Source: Bacteroidota bacterium (GTDB lineage Bacteria > Bacteroidota > Bacteroidia > Chitinophagales > Chitinophagaceae). From it: DNA of 47,625 nucleotides. The stretch spans positions 1 through 47,625 of the forward strand of contig JAKQJG010000188.1 in assembly GCA_029561305.1 (NCBI GenBank), given 5' to 3'. Numbering within the stretch: position 1 is the stretch's first letter; every line of letters begins with the position of its first letter. The notes below the pieces were generated by a model. That model did not search any database. It was given only the letters and a program-made list of their open reading frames with translations, and was not told the origin of the DNA. Both the position numbers and the translations under genes were made by a program. This document shows positions 35,590 to 44,520 of the stretch, one piece after another.

Positions 35590-36762
35590 ATGAAAAAATT
35601 ACTACTGTTAATCAGTTGTCTTTGTTTGTGTACCATCCATTATGGTCAGCAGGTGAACATAAAAGATTTTGGCGCCAAGGGCGATGGCATCCAGGATGAT
35701 TTGGCTGCATGGGACAGTGCCATTTCTTATGTACTAAGCTTCCCTCAATATCAAACACCTGAAATCATAGTTCCCGCAGGCGTGTACAGGTTCACTAATA
35801 CATTGATAATTGGTGGTTATGCAATAAAAGCTGCGGATTGTTATGTTTCTGCACCGGTGAAAAAATATTCAAAAACAACAAAGCTCAATAGCCGCGAATT
35901 CCAAAAGGGCACCAGGAGCGCCAGCATTAAGATTGTGGGTGTAGGTACGGTATCGATATATGCAGACTTTAATGACAGTTCCGAGTTGAAACCGGTAATT
36001 TCTTACCAGGCAGCTGGAGATACAAGGAATTTAACCAGTACAAGGCAGTACACTGCAGAAATAAATAATATTGGCATTTATGGAAAGGGAAGTTTTACTA
36101 GTGGAGGTAAACCCATTTTAAGAGAAAAACCAGACTATAGAAGAAACAACCAGGTAGGTATTTTGGCCATTTACACGCATAATATTAAGTTGAACCAGGT
36201 TCTTTTTTGGGGTTTAAAAGAAGGTCTGATGCTGAACAACTGCTATTTGATGGATATTAGAAACCTTAAATTTGAATACTGCCAGCGGGGCATATACGAA
36301 ATACAAAACCATTCGGGTAAACTGGAAAACATTGCTGCATATTTTTGCGACAAAGGCATAGAAATGAGGAGCAACCAACTGGTGACGGATGTTTATTATG
36401 CTCATTCATGCGGCATTGGCCTCCATGTGGCAGCATCCAACAATTTATTCAATTCTGTTTACCTTGAAAGTTATAATTCAGGTGAAAGCCAGTTAATTAT
36501 TGGCGATAACCCGGGGGAACCCAATGCCTCTAAAAATTTGTTGAGCGGGCTGGCCTTTAACATGCTTACAATCGTTGCTCTTAAAGCAAACAAAAGCATT
36601 GGTAATGGCATAACATGGAAAGACAATGCCCGCCGGATGAATGTCAATGGAGGTGTTATACAAACCTGTACATTTAAATACCCTGCTCACAAACTTGTTA
36701 AGGTAAGATATGAAGGGGTGACGGGCAATTTGCCAGCAGCCATTTCAACCAAATTAGATTGA
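35590..36762 (+). CDS. secreted pectate-lyase-superfamily (right-handed beta-helix) protein
   Basis: A 390-residue protein with a signal peptide (residues 1-19, cleavage near HYG) and the characteristic start of the Pectate_lyase_3 fold, NIKDFGAKGDGIQDDLAAW, followed by IIVPAGVYRF and many short turns of a beta-helix. The fold is used by pectate lyases, rhamnogalacturonases and phage tailspikes, so a polysaccharide-related role is likely, but catalytic residues are not evident and substrate is unknown. It has no T9SS sorting domain, unlike the three large proteins here, so it may be periplasmic. It stands alone, 55 nt after the CCA gene stop. Confidence 0.82.
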   Translation: MKKLLLLISCLCLCTIHYGQQVNIKDFGAKGDGIQDDLAAWDSAISYVLSFPQYQTPEIIVPAGVYRFTNTLIIGGYAIKAADCYVSAPVKKYSKTTKLNSREFQKGTRSASIKIVGVGTVSIYADFNDSSELKPVISYQAAGDTRNLTSTRQYTAEINNIGIYGKGSFTSGGKPILREKPDYRRNNQVGILAIYTHNIKLNQVLFWGLKEGLMLNNCYLMDIRNLKFEYCQRGIYEIQNHSGKLENIAAYFCDKGIEMRSNQLVTDVYYAHSCGIGLHVAASNNLFNSVYLESYNSGESQLIIGDNPGEPNASKNLLSGLAFNMLTIVALKANKSIGNGITWKDNARRMNVNGGVIQTCTFKYPAHKLVKVRYEGVTGNLPAAISTKLD

Positions 36763-36872
36763 CTTGTCAAAAAGCCGAAAAACAAAACTTGTATAGATGA
36801 GGCTTTTTTCTCAAATCGTATTTCTTCTTTCGTAATTTTCCCATTTTCGTTTCTAATCCCTAATTTCGTTTT

Positions 36873-37454
36873 ATGGCAATATTAAAATTCAGGGTTTATT
36901 GGGAAGATGATGACAGTGTTTACAGGGATATCGTGATACGTCATACCCAAAGCTTTGCAGACCTTCATACCACTATTTTAAAAAGCTACGAGTTTGACAG
37001 TAAGCATAAAGCTACTTTTTACCGCAGCAATGACAGATGGGTAAGGGGACGGGAGATTTCGCTTGAAAAGTATGAGGATAAAACCTACCAGGCAGATCCA
37101 TTAATAATGGCAGATACACTGATGGGATCGGAAATAAAAGACCCCAACCAAAAATTTATCTATGTGTATGATTTCAATAAACTCTGGACATTCAGGGTGG
37201 AACTGATACAGGTAGATAAAGAAGAAAATAAAAAACTTACCTATCCTGGTTGCATCCGCACAGAGGGTATTGCACCTCCGCAGTATGGTACCAAGGGGCT
37301 TGTTGACAGCCGCCTGGCTGAGGTGGAAGAAAAATATGACCTTAACTCTGCTGCTATGCTGGATGGATTTAGTGAAGAAGATGAAGATGGCAATGCCACT
37401 GGTACTGGTGCTGAAGAAGAAGCCGGAGCCGAAGAAGCAGGTGAAGAATTTTAA
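36873..37454 (+). CDS. pRiA4b ORF-3-like (IS1096 TnpR-like) domain protein
   Basis: A 193-residue cytoplasmic protein. Its N-terminal ~130 residues match the PRiA4_ORF3 pattern: a start like VYRDIVIRHTQSFADLHTTI, a HKATFYRSNDRW segment, and YVYDFNKLWTFRVELIQ. The domain is named after plasmid and transposon passengers but is widespread in chromosomes; its biochemical role is unknown. The C-terminal ~30 residues are an acidic low-complexity tail (Glu, Asp, Ala, Gly). There is no sign of transposase or terminal repeats, so I do not read it as mobile. It precedes miaA by 87 nt but a strong terminator lies between them. Confidence 0.8.
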   Translation: MAILKFRVYWEDDDSVYRDIVIRHTQSFADLHTTILKSYEFDSKHKATFYRSNDRWVRGREISLEKYEDKTYQADPLIMADTLMGSEIKDPNQKFIYVYDFNKLWTFRVELIQVDKEENKKLTYPGCIRTEGIAPPQYGTKGLVDSRLAEVEEKYDLNSAAMLDGFSEEDEDGNATGTGAEEEAGAEEAGEEF

Positions 37455-37474
37455 TAAGCAATTTTTAATAACAG

Positions 37475-37501
37475 AAAAGCCTGACCGAGTCAGGCTTTTT
37501 T
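37475..37501 (+). terminator. terminator after the pRiA4b ORF-3-like gene
   Basis: AAAAGCCTGAC (37475-37485), loop CGA, GTCAGGCTTTT (37489-37499), then TT. The 11-bp stem is perfect. Confidence 0.9.
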
Positions 37502-37541
37502 GCTGATATATTTTACGGCTCTTTACAAGCCTTTTTAAAAT

Positions 37542-38450
37542 ATGAAACATACCTGCATAATCATTGTTGGTCCTACAGCCGTTGGAAAAACGGCATTAGC
37601 TATTGAAGTTGCAAAATATTTTTCCACGGAAATAATATCCTGCGATAGCCGCCAATGTTTTAAAGAGCTCAATATTGGGGTAGCTAAACCTTCTGCTGAA
37701 GAACTTGAAGCTGTTTCGCATCATTTCATCAATTCGCATTCGATACTAGACACTGTTAATGCTGCTGTGTTTGAACAATATGCGCTGGAAAAAGCTGCAC
37801 ATATTTTTTCAAAACAACCGGTGACTGTAATGGTGGGGGGCACCGGGCTGTATGTAAAAGCATTTTGTGATGGCATAGATGAAGTACCTCAGGTGGAAGT
37901 TGCGGTAAGAACAGCTGTAATGGAAAAATATAAAACTTTTGGTATAGAGTGGCTGCAACAGCAACTAAAAGAAAACGACGATACTTTCTTTAAAAACGGT
38001 GAGATGCAAAATCCTCAACGCATGATGAGGGCACTGGAAGTAAAATTGTCAACAGGAAGATCGATCCTTGATTTTCATTCAAAACAAAAAAAAACAAGAG
38101 ATTTTAATATCATTAAAATTGGAATGGAGATGCCAAGATCTGTATTGACAGAACGTATTAATAAACGGGTTGATACAATGATGCAGGATGGGCTGGAAGA
38201 TGAAGTAAAAGCTTTAGTTCCTTATAAAGAATTGAATGCACTGCAAACAGTAGGCTACCGGGAAATGTTTAGTTATATAAATAAAGAAATAAGTCTTTCA
38301 CAGGCCATTGAAACAATTAAAATAAATACCCGACAATATGCTAAAAGACAGATGACCTGGTTTAAAAAAGATGACCGCATTCAATGGTATGACTGGACAC
38401 TCGCAGAAAACAGGGTTAAGCTCTTTAACCACCTTAAAGAATTGCAATAA
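37542..38450 (+). CDS. miaA: tRNA dimethylallyltransferase
   Basis: Adds dimethylallyl to N6 of adenosine 37 in tRNAs that read UNN codons. The 302 residues match the family. Visible are the P-loop GPTAVGKT (residues 10-17), SCDSRQCF, the VGGTGLYVKA segment, QNPQRMMRALE, LQTVGYREMF and the C-terminal QYAKRQMTWFKKD motif. The ATG at 37542 sits just after the terminator of the preceding gene. No upstream TAnnTTTG box is clear. Confidence 0.97.
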   Translation: MKHTCIIIVGPTAVGKTALAIEVAKYFSTEIISCDSRQCFKELNIGVAKPSAEELEAVSHHFINSHSILDTVNAAVFEQYALEKAAHIFSKQPVTVMVGGTGLYVKAFCDGIDEVPQVEVAVRTAVMEKYKTFGIEWLQQQLKENDDTFFKNGEMQNPQRMMRALEVKLSTGRSILDFHSKQKKTRDFNIIKIGMEMPRSVLTERINKRVDTMMQDGLEDEVKALVPYKELNALQTVGYREMFSYINKEISLSQAIETIKINTRQYAKRQMTWFKKDDRIQWYDWTLAENRVKLFNHLKELQ

Positions 38451-38479
38451 AAAGACCACCTGGTTTCCCGGTGGTCTTT
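38451..38479 (+). terminator. miaA terminator
   Basis: AAAGACCACC (38451-38460), 9-nt loop, GGTGGTCTTT (38470-38479). It starts at the first base after the miaA stop codon. Confidence 0.8.
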
Positions 38480-39026
38480 CAATAATCATACTTATAAAAA
38501 AGTTGGATTGTTTTCAATTCCCGTAAATTTCAGAGTAAGCAAGGCGGTTTTTAGGAATTGAACAAATAAAAAAGGTTTTTCACAAGTGCTTATCAATTGG
38601 ACTATCGGTTATAGATTTGATTGTTTATTGATATTGCAAAGTACCATCATTATTTAATCCCCTGCAATAGAACATTCGATGAAGATGGCTTAGAACTTAT
38701 CAAGTGCTGTTGTAGTGCAAATTCTACGCAAACGGTTGCAATTTGTAGTACAAGGTTTTATTTGGTTAAAAATAGCCAATTACTGTTAAATTCAGGGTTC
38801 AACCAAAGGTCTCTTTTTCTTTGGCATAGCGTTTGGCTAATGGGTAGTAACCTGTTAACCGGCCCTATCATCCCGGCAATAAGGATTTACCTGTAAACTT
38901 CCCTTACCAGTTACAATCAAGATTAAGTTTTGTACTGTATCGTTATTTTAATTTGATGTTATACATCATACAGTGAATGTTTTGTCAAAACGCCCCCGTT
39001 TGTTTAAAAATTAAAAAATAGATTAA
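38480..39026. other. 547-bp AT-rich intergenic region
   Basis: A TTG-started 91-residue frame (38621-38896) has no recognisable features and atypical composition, so I do not call it. The region probably holds the promoter of the beta-helix gene, but no TAnnTTTG box is evident close to its ATG. Confidence 0.4.
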
Positions 39027-42011
39027 ATGAAGAAAAGCTTCGTATGCCTGGTGCTGTTTTTTACCGTGATCAATTTTCCTGCTTCGGCTAAAAACTTTTA
39101 TGTAGCAGCCAACGGAAATAATAACAACAACGGCACATCTCCTTCTTCTCCCTGGCAGAGTATTGCAAAATTAAATGCTTCATTCAACAGCATTGTTGCT
39201 GGCGATAGTATATTATTTAGAAAAGGAGATACATTTTATGGTGCCATTGTAGTTGGCAAGTCGGGCGTTTCGGGCAGACCCATCGTGATAAGCGCCTATG
39301 GTTCGGGGAATAAGCCCATCATTACTGGTTTTGTAACGGCTTCTTCGTGGACAACGGTAAGTACTGGTATCTACCAGGCGTATATACCGGGTGCAAAAAG
39401 CACTTTGAATATGGTTGCGCTGAATGGTAATGCACAGGCATTGGGAAGATATCCAAACGCAGATGCTGCTAATGGTGGTTACCTGAGTTATGAAACATAC
39501 ACTGGTGCCACTTCCATAACCGACGCACAACTTACCGGTACAACCAACTGGACGGGTGCTGAAGTTGCAGTAAGAAAAAAATTGTGGGTACTTGATCGTG
39601 GTAAGATAACTGCCCAGAGCGGCGGCAAATTAACTTTTGTCAATACCAATGGGTCCACATATACCGGTTCTAACGGTTACGGGTACTTTATTCAAAATGA
39701 TGTTCGAACGCTCGACAGGCTGGGTGAGTGGTATTATAAATCCGGTACCAGGTACCTGCAAATGTTTTTTGGTACAGTATCACCTGCCGGATATACCGTA
39801 AAGGTTAGTTGCATAGATACACTCCTGACTTTGTCTGCTAAGAGTTATATCAATATCAGCAACTTGTCTTTTGAAGGTGCTAATGGCAATGCCATCTTTA
39901 CTTTGTCTGGCAATTATATTAAAATACAATACTGCGATTTTAATAATTCCGGAACCGGGGCTATCAACAGCTCACTAACCTCTAATCTTTTGATTGAAAA
40001 TTGTAATATCCGTAATAGTTTAAGCAATGGTATTTTAGCTATAGCCAGCGCAGGGTCTGCAATTACCATTCGCAATTGTACTGTAAAAAATACTGGCATA
40101 TTGCCCGGCATGGGCCTAAGCAATGGTAATTCATACAAAGGCATTATGGCCAGCACCAACAACCTGCTGATTGAATATAACACGGTAGATACAACAGGGT
40201 ATGTTGGCATTGAGTTCCAGGGCAGCAATGTAAATGTGCGGTACAATGTGGTAAACTATTTTGATTGCGTAAAAGATGATGCTGGTGGCATTTATACGTA
40301 TGCTGCAGGTACAGATGCCAGTCCGGCAACAGTTTATACAAACAGAACCATCAGCAACAATATTGTAATGAACGGGGTAGGGGCGCCATTTGGAAGAAAC
40401 TCCACTTCTCCTTTTGTTACCGGTATCTACCTCGATGGCAGAACGATGAATGTAAACGTACTAAACAATACAGTATTTAATAATGGTAAAAATGGCATTC
40501 ATTGCAACAATCCCCAAACGGTGACCATCCGGGGTAACACATCTTTTAACAACCTGAATGCAATGAGTATTATGCGCTGGGCACATATCGGCGCCATCAG
40601 GAATGTAGCAATAAAGAACAATATTTTTTATCCTAAGCTGGCCACACAGCGGGCATTCTATTATACCAATTCCGGTATCAATGAACCTGCCACTACCACG
40701 CTTTCGTCTGCCTTGGCAAACCTAGGCACTATTGATAGTAATACCTACAATATGGTTAACCCGACAGGTTTTAATTTTGAAATATACAGCAGTACCGGTG
40801 GCGCATTGATACAGTCTTCACCTTATTCACTTGAAGCATGGAAGGCAGTGACAGGTAAAGATCTGAATGGCAGAAAACCTGTAAAAGTTCCTGTTGAACA
40901 TGCTGTTAATAGCCTTGTAGGGTTAAATAAATTCAGCAATGGACTATTTAATACTGGTATTAGCGGGCTTACAGTATTTGGATCAGGTGTAAGTGGTGTA
41001 TGGGATAATTCTGGTAAGATCCTGGGCGGCGCTTTGAGGATAAATTTTACTGCGCCTGCAGCCAACAAATACATTTTGCTGCACAGCCCCATCGGTGCGG
41101 TAAACTCCGGAAAAAAATATGTACTTCGCTTTAGTACGAATGGCACCACGCAGCAGGGTATTACGAGGGCGTATATACGCAAAACCGGTTCTCCTTACAG
41201 TAATCTTACTCCCATACAAACAAAAACCTTTGGTACCGGCAGAAAAGACCACGAGTTTTTATTTAACGCTCCTGCAACTGATGCAGGTGGAAGTTTTGTA
41301 ATTGAACTGGAGCAAAACTCCGGAACCACCTATATCGACAATGTTGCATTCTATGAGGTAACGGCAACCCGCTATGATACCGAATCGCAACTGCGATTTG
41401 AATATAATGCTACAAGAACTGCAAAAACGATCGGCCTTGATGGTACTTACACAGGTGTAGACGGCACTAATTATACTTCAGTAACGTTGCAGCCATTTAC
41501 TTCCATTATACTTGTAAAAGCACCTGGAGTTACCCTGGCAAGAATGGCCGCTGACACTTCAACTACTGATTCAACTTTTTTAGGCGAAGCCAGCTATAAT
41601 GTGAAAACTGCAACTGATACACTGCCTGAAAATACCGTGTCTGTTGAAAAAACTGATGACACCGTAACCGTGGAAACGGTAACTAAAACCGTAGCAAAGG
41701 ACACGGCGTCCGCTGTATCAAGGCCGAATGGAGTCGACCAGGCCAAGTCCAGGGAAATAGTTAATGTGTTCAATATCAAAGCTTATCCAAATCCATCCTC
41801 CAATTTATTTACAATAGACATGCAGGGAGGAAGCAATGAAAAAGTTACGCTGCAGGTATTCTCACTAGACGGAAGAATGATGTATCAAACAGTTGGTACA
41901 AATAATAGCAGGTTTAGCTTCGGGAATAGTTTAACGCCCGGGGTCTATATATTGAAAGTAAGCCAGGGCAGTAATACCCAGTCATTGAAAATTGTAAAAT
42001 CAGGAAATTAA
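39027..42011 (+). CDS. secreted right-handed beta-helix protein with carbohydrate-binding-like and T9SS sorting domains
   Basis: A 994-residue protein. Signal peptide at residues 1-21 (ending FPASA). FYVAANGNNNNNGTSPSSPW starts a parallel beta-helix with repeated NNxI/NCxI turns (about 22-600), a fold common to polysaccharide lyases and epimerases (PL6-like or DUF1565-like). A beta-sandwich segment (about 640-785) resembles CBM4/9-type binding modules. A Thr/Ser-rich linker (about 850-905) leads to a T9SS type A sorting domain (AYPNPSSNLF ... TPGVYILKVS, about 918-994). It is probably exported by T9SS and acts on or binds a polysaccharide. No active-site residues can be assigned, and the polymer is unknown. 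Confidence 0.87.
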   Translation: MKKSFVCLVLFFTVINFPASAKNFYVAANGNNNNNGTSPSSPWQSIAKLNASFNSIVAGDSILFRKGDTFYGAIVVGKSGVSGRPIVISAYGSGNKPIITGFVTASSWTTVSTGIYQAYIPGAKSTLNMVALNGNAQALGRYPNADAANGGYLSYETYTGATSITDAQLTGTTNWTGAEVAVRKKLWVLDRGKITAQSGGKLTFVNTNGSTYTGSNGYGYFIQNDVRTLDRLGEWYYKSGTRYLQMFFGTVSPAGYTVKVSCIDTLLTLSAKSYINISNLSFEGANGNAIFTLSGNYIKIQYCDFNNSGTGAINSSLTSNLLIENCNIRNSLSNGILAIASAGSAITIRNCTVKNTGILPGMGLSNGNSYKGIMASTNNLLIEYNTVDTTGYVGIEFQGSNVNVRYNVVNYFDCVKDDAGGIYTYAAGTDASPATVYTNRTISNNIVMNGVGAPFGRNSTSPFVTGIYLDGRTMNVNVLNNTVFNNGKNGIHCNNPQTVTIRGNTSFNNLNAMSIMRWAHIGAIRNVAIKNNIFYPKLATQRAFYYTNSGINEPATTTLSSALANLGTIDSNTYNMVNPTGFNFEIYSSTGGALIQSSPYSLEAWKAVTGKDLNGRKPVKVPVEHAVNSLVGLNKFSNGLFNTGISGLTVFGSGVSGVWDNSGKILGGALRINFTAPAANKYILLHSPIGAVNSGKKYVLRFSTNGTTQQGITRAYIRKTGSPYSNLTPIQTKTFGTGRKDHEFLFNAPATDAGGSFVIELEQNSGTTYIDNVAFYEVTATRYDTESQLRFEYNATRTAKTIGLDGTYTGVDGTNYTSVTLQPFTSIILVKAPGVTLARMAADTSTTDSTFLGEASYNVKTATDTLPENTVSVEKTDDTVTVETVTKTVAKDTASAVSRPNGVDQAKSREIVNVFNIKAYPNPSSNLFTIDMQGGSNEKVTLQVFSLDGRMMYQTVGTNNSRFSFGNSLTPGVYILKVSQGSNTQSLKIVKSGN

Positions 42012-42036
42012 AGTTTGTTTATAACAGGTTGATGTG

Positions 42037-42072
42037 CCGGTCTGCAGGAGCCATACTGCAGCCGGTTTTTTT
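42037..42072 (+). terminator. terminator of the beta-helix gene
   Basis: CCGGTCTGCAG, loop, CTGCAGCCGG, then TTTTTTT. The stem has a single bulged T. It lies 25 nt after the stop and reaches the stop of the convergent DinB-like gene. Confidence 0.8.
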
Positions 42073-42544
42073 ATAGTACCAGTTTCTTATCCAATGCCTT
42101 TTTCAATAAAACAATTTGTCCCAGGTGATAAGCATCGTGCTGCAAACAGCCCATTATTAACTGGTAATAAGTTTGCCCCGGTTTTGGCGAGGCCTTGTCA
42201 AGATCTTCCGGTTTAAATTGCAGGATAGTATTGCGCAATAAGTGGTAAGCACTTTCAAAATCCACCAAGGCTTGTTTCCAGTTTTCTTCATTGAGTTCAT
42301 CTGGCAGGGCAAAGTCAGTAAATGGTGGTAATGTAAGACTTCCATTGAGCCGGTTTACTACTACCGTTCGCCAATAAATAATATGAAATACCAATTGCCA
42401 GATGCTGTTACTGTGACTGGTTAAAGTTTTTACAGCAAGCGCTGCGTCTGCATCATACAATTCATCTTTAAAATTAACACCGATCCAGCAATCTCCGTGC
42501 TGCAGGTCGGCAAATAGTTTTGCAATCCGTTTAATTTCTGCCAT
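42071..42544 (-). CDS. DinB-family protein
   Basis: A 157-residue four-helix-bundle protein. The metal-binding triad of DinB/YfiT proteins is visible: His54 (SIWQLVFHIIYW), His136 and His140 (LQHDAYHLGQI). In this superfamily the triad holds a divalent metal, and some members are thiol-dependent transferases (bacillithiol or mycothiol S-transferases). No substrate can be assigned. The ATG at 42544 has a TACTTTTG box 23 nt upstream. It is convergent with the beta-helix gene. Confidence 0.9.
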   Translation of the reverse strand: MAEIKRIAKLFADLQHGDCWIGVNFKDELYDADAALAVKTLTSHSNSIWQLVFHIIYWRTVVVNRLNGSLTLPPFTDFALPDELNEENWKQALVDFESAYHLLRNTILQFKPEDLDKASPKPGQTYYQLIMGCLQHDAYHLGQIVLLKKALDKKLVL

Positions 42545-42567
42545 ACTTACCGTTTGAATTATTTAAT

Positions 42568-42575
42568 CAAAAGTA
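42568..42575 (-). promoter_or_regulatory. TAnnTTTG -7 promoter box of the DinB-like gene
   Basis: The minus strand reads TACTTTTG, 23 nt before the ATG. Confidence 0.55.
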
Positions 42576-42651
42576 AGATTAAAAATATTTTTTAACACCC
42601 TATGATCCTGTCATGCAGCTGAAACGGGATTTGTTTGATTAATTTTATTCT

Positions 42652-43239
42652 ATGAAAAAGCTTTTGATTACCTGCACGCTGTTACAATTTTGTATTCAAA
42701 GTTTTAGCCAGGAATGGACTTCTGAACAACTGCAAAAAGCCAATACGTTTTTTGATGAATACCGCCTGAGTGATACGGAAAAGGAAGTGATCAGATACAT
42801 CAATCTTTGCAGGCTGTATCCCGCAGAATTTGCCAGCATCGAACTAAAAAATTATGAGGGCATTCCAACTATAGAAGACAAAAATTTTATAACATACAAG
42901 AATAGCCTGGTTAAAGAATTAAGCACTAAGCTGGCCTGCAATGCGCTGATGCCGGATGATTTGTTGTATGAGGATGCTAAATGTTATGGCAACGAGATTT
43001 CAAAGAACAAACGCAGGCCGCATGAGCGCATCAATTGTCTTACACGTAATTATGGCGAGTGTATCTATTTTGGCAGTGGAGAGGCAAAACATATCGCCTT
43101 GCAATGGCTGATAGACAGCGGCGTCGAATCGTTGGCACACCGTCGTATGTGCCTGTTGCCGGCTTACCGGAAGGCTGGTATTAAAGTGAATACACATTTT
43201 GAATATGCGTATTGTTCGGTGCTGGAGCTGGGGAAGTGA
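42652..43239 (+). CDS. secreted CAP-superfamily-like protein
   Basis: A 195-residue protein with a signal peptide (residues 1-19, ending SFS). The mature part contains features of the CAP (SCP/PR-1) domain: YINLCRLYPAEFA at its start, HERINCLTRNYGECIYFGSG (His, then Glu of the cavity), ALQWLIDSG and AHRRMCLLPAYRKAGI near the end. CAP proteins are small extracytoplasmic proteins with a His/Glu cavity, and bacterial roles vary. The Cys content is unusually high for a Bacteroidota secreted protein and could support disulfides. No partner gene is adjacent. Confidence 0.78.
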   Translation: MKKLLITCTLLQFCIQSFSQEWTSEQLQKANTFFDEYRLSDTEKEVIRYINLCRLYPAEFASIELKNYEGIPTIEDKNFITYKNSLVKELSTKLACNALMPDDLLYEDAKCYGNEISKNKRRPHERINCLTRNYGECIYFGSGEAKHIALQWLIDSGVESLAHRRMCLLPAYRKAGIKVNTHFEYAYCSVLELGK

Positions 43240-43393
43240 ACCATGACTACCGATGTTTTAAAAAGCTGTTTATCTATTAAAAATTGAGGGGTTATAAGTA
43301 ACGGTAAATGTGGGCTATGGTGTTCAGCCTGGTAGCTTTTGACGGGGTACAACAAGAATTAATTTGTATTGCTGGTTCGAAAGGTAGTGAAAT

Positions 43394-43419
43394 AAAAAAA
43401 GGCTGTCGGAGGACAGCCT
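43394..43419 (-). terminator. accD terminator
   Basis: On the minus strand: AGGCTGTC, loop CTCC, GACAGCCT, then TTTTTTT. The 8-bp stem is perfect and begins 20 nt after the accD stop. Confidence 0.85.
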
Positions 43420-43439
43420 GCAGCATATTATAATTTCAT

Positions 43440-44369
43440 TTACCCTTTAAACAATTCCAGCAACTGCGTCATTTTAGCTTTCAACTCTTTACGGTGCACA
43501 ATAAAATCTAAAAACCCATGCTCCAGCAAAAACTCACTGCGTTGAAATCCTTCGGGTAAATCTTTTTTAATGGTTTCTTTAATTACACGGGGACCAGCAA
43601 AGCCAATTAAGGCACCGGGTTCACCACAGATGATATCTCCAAGCATAGCAAAAGAAGCGGTGGTTCCGCCAAAAGTTGGATCGGTGCAAAGAGAAATATA
43701 CGGTATACCGGCGTCTGCCAGTTGAGAAAGTTTGCCGCTTGTTTTTGCCAGTTGCATCAACGAAAAAGCACTTTCCATCATTCTTGCACCACCGCTTTTA
43801 TTGATGATCATAAAAGGAATGCGGTGCTGTATGCAATAGTCGCAGGCACGGGCAATTTTTTCTCCCATTACACTGCCCAGGCTGCCACCAATAAATTCAA
43901 AGTCCATGCAGGCCACTACAAAATCCTGCCCGGTCGTTTTACCGTGAGCAACCGTGATAGAATCGTGTATATCTGTTTTTGCATAGGTTTCATCCAGCCT
44001 TTTATTGTAAGGCTTCAGGTCAACAAAACCGAGGTAATCTTGTGAAACGATGTTGGCAAACAATTCCTGGTAAGTACCCTCATCGAACAGGAAATTAAAA
44101 TATTCATCACTACCAATGCGGTGGTGGTAATCACATTTGGGGCAAACAGATAAATTTTCCTTGAGTTCGCTGATGGTACAGGTATATTTACAATTAGGAC
44201 ATTTACTCCAAAGACCTTCTGGTGCATCGGCCTTGTCTTTGGTTTCGGTTAAAATACCCTTTTTCTTCCTCTTAAACCATCCCGAGCCCGATGATTTCGC
44301 TTCTGTATCTAATGAGTTTGATTCCTGGCCTCCAAGGAAGGAGTCAAAATCTTCATCTCTTGTTACCAT
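43440..44369 (-). CDS. accD: acetyl-CoA carboxylase carboxyltransferase subunit beta
   Basis: Carboxyltransferase half of acetyl-CoA carboxylase, which makes malonyl-CoA with AccA. The zinc ribbon is visible as CPNC...CPKC, followed by the crotonase-fold core with MDFEFIGGSLGSVMGEK and INKSGGARMMES. ATG 44369 is chosen; the open frame runs on to a TTG at 44387. This gives 309 residues with about 30 acidic and Ser/Gly-rich residues ahead of WFKRKKKGI, where most AccD proteins begin. No start codon lies between, so the extension is real. A TACCTTTG box lies 47 nt upstream. Confidence 0.95.
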   Translation of the reverse strand: MVTRDEDFDSFLGGQESNSLDTEAKSSGSGWFKRKKKGILTETKDKADAPEGLWSKCPNCKYTCTISELKENLSVCPKCDYHHRIGSDEYFNFLFDEGTYQELFANIVSQDYLGFVDLKPYNKRLDETYAKTDIHDSITVAHGKTTGQDFVVACMDFEFIGGSLGSVMGEKIARACDYCIQHRIPFMIINKSGGARMMESAFSLMQLAKTSGKLSQLADAGIPYISLCTDPTFGGTTASFAMLGDIICGEPGALIGFAGPRVIKETIKKDLPEGFQRSEFLLEHGFLDFIVHRKELKAKMTQLLELFKG

Positions 44370-44416
44370 AGTCAATATATTTTCCAAAGCCTGAATCGTG
44401 GCAGGCGATGGGAGAG

Positions 44417-44424
44417 CAAAGGTA
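44417..44424 (-). promoter_or_regulatory. TAnnTTTG -7 promoter box of accD
   Basis: The minus strand reads TACCTTTG, 47 nt upstream of ATG 44369. accD therefore need not depend on the fbaA transcript. Confidence 0.5.
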
Positions 44425-44459
44425 GGAGGTTTTAAGAAAAATGAGTTAAAGGTTGATTA

Positions 44460-44511
44460 GTTACGGGTTACGGGTTCAACACTTGAAAACCCGAAACCCA
44501 TAACCCGCAAC
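44460..44511. repeat. inverted repeat built of TTACGGG-like units after fbaA
   Basis: Left arm GTTACGGGTTACGGGTT (44460-44476); right arm carries AACCCG, AACCC, TAACCCG units (44488-44511). The arms can fold back imperfectly, with repeat register slip. It starts 9 nt after the fbaA stop on the minus strand and may serve as its terminator-like stem, though no T-run is present. Confidence 0.6.
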
Positions 44512-44520
44512 TACTATTTA

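Noticed and set aside
36873..37454. pRiA4b ORF-3-like gene read as part of a mobile element
   Set aside because: No transposase, terminal repeats or target duplications around it.
38621..38896. 91-residue frame upstream of the beta-helix gene
   Set aside because: TTG start, no domain or signal peptide, atypical Cys-rich composition.
44370..44387. TTG start of accD at 44387
   Set aside because: An ATG is available in frame at 44369; the extra residues add no known motif.
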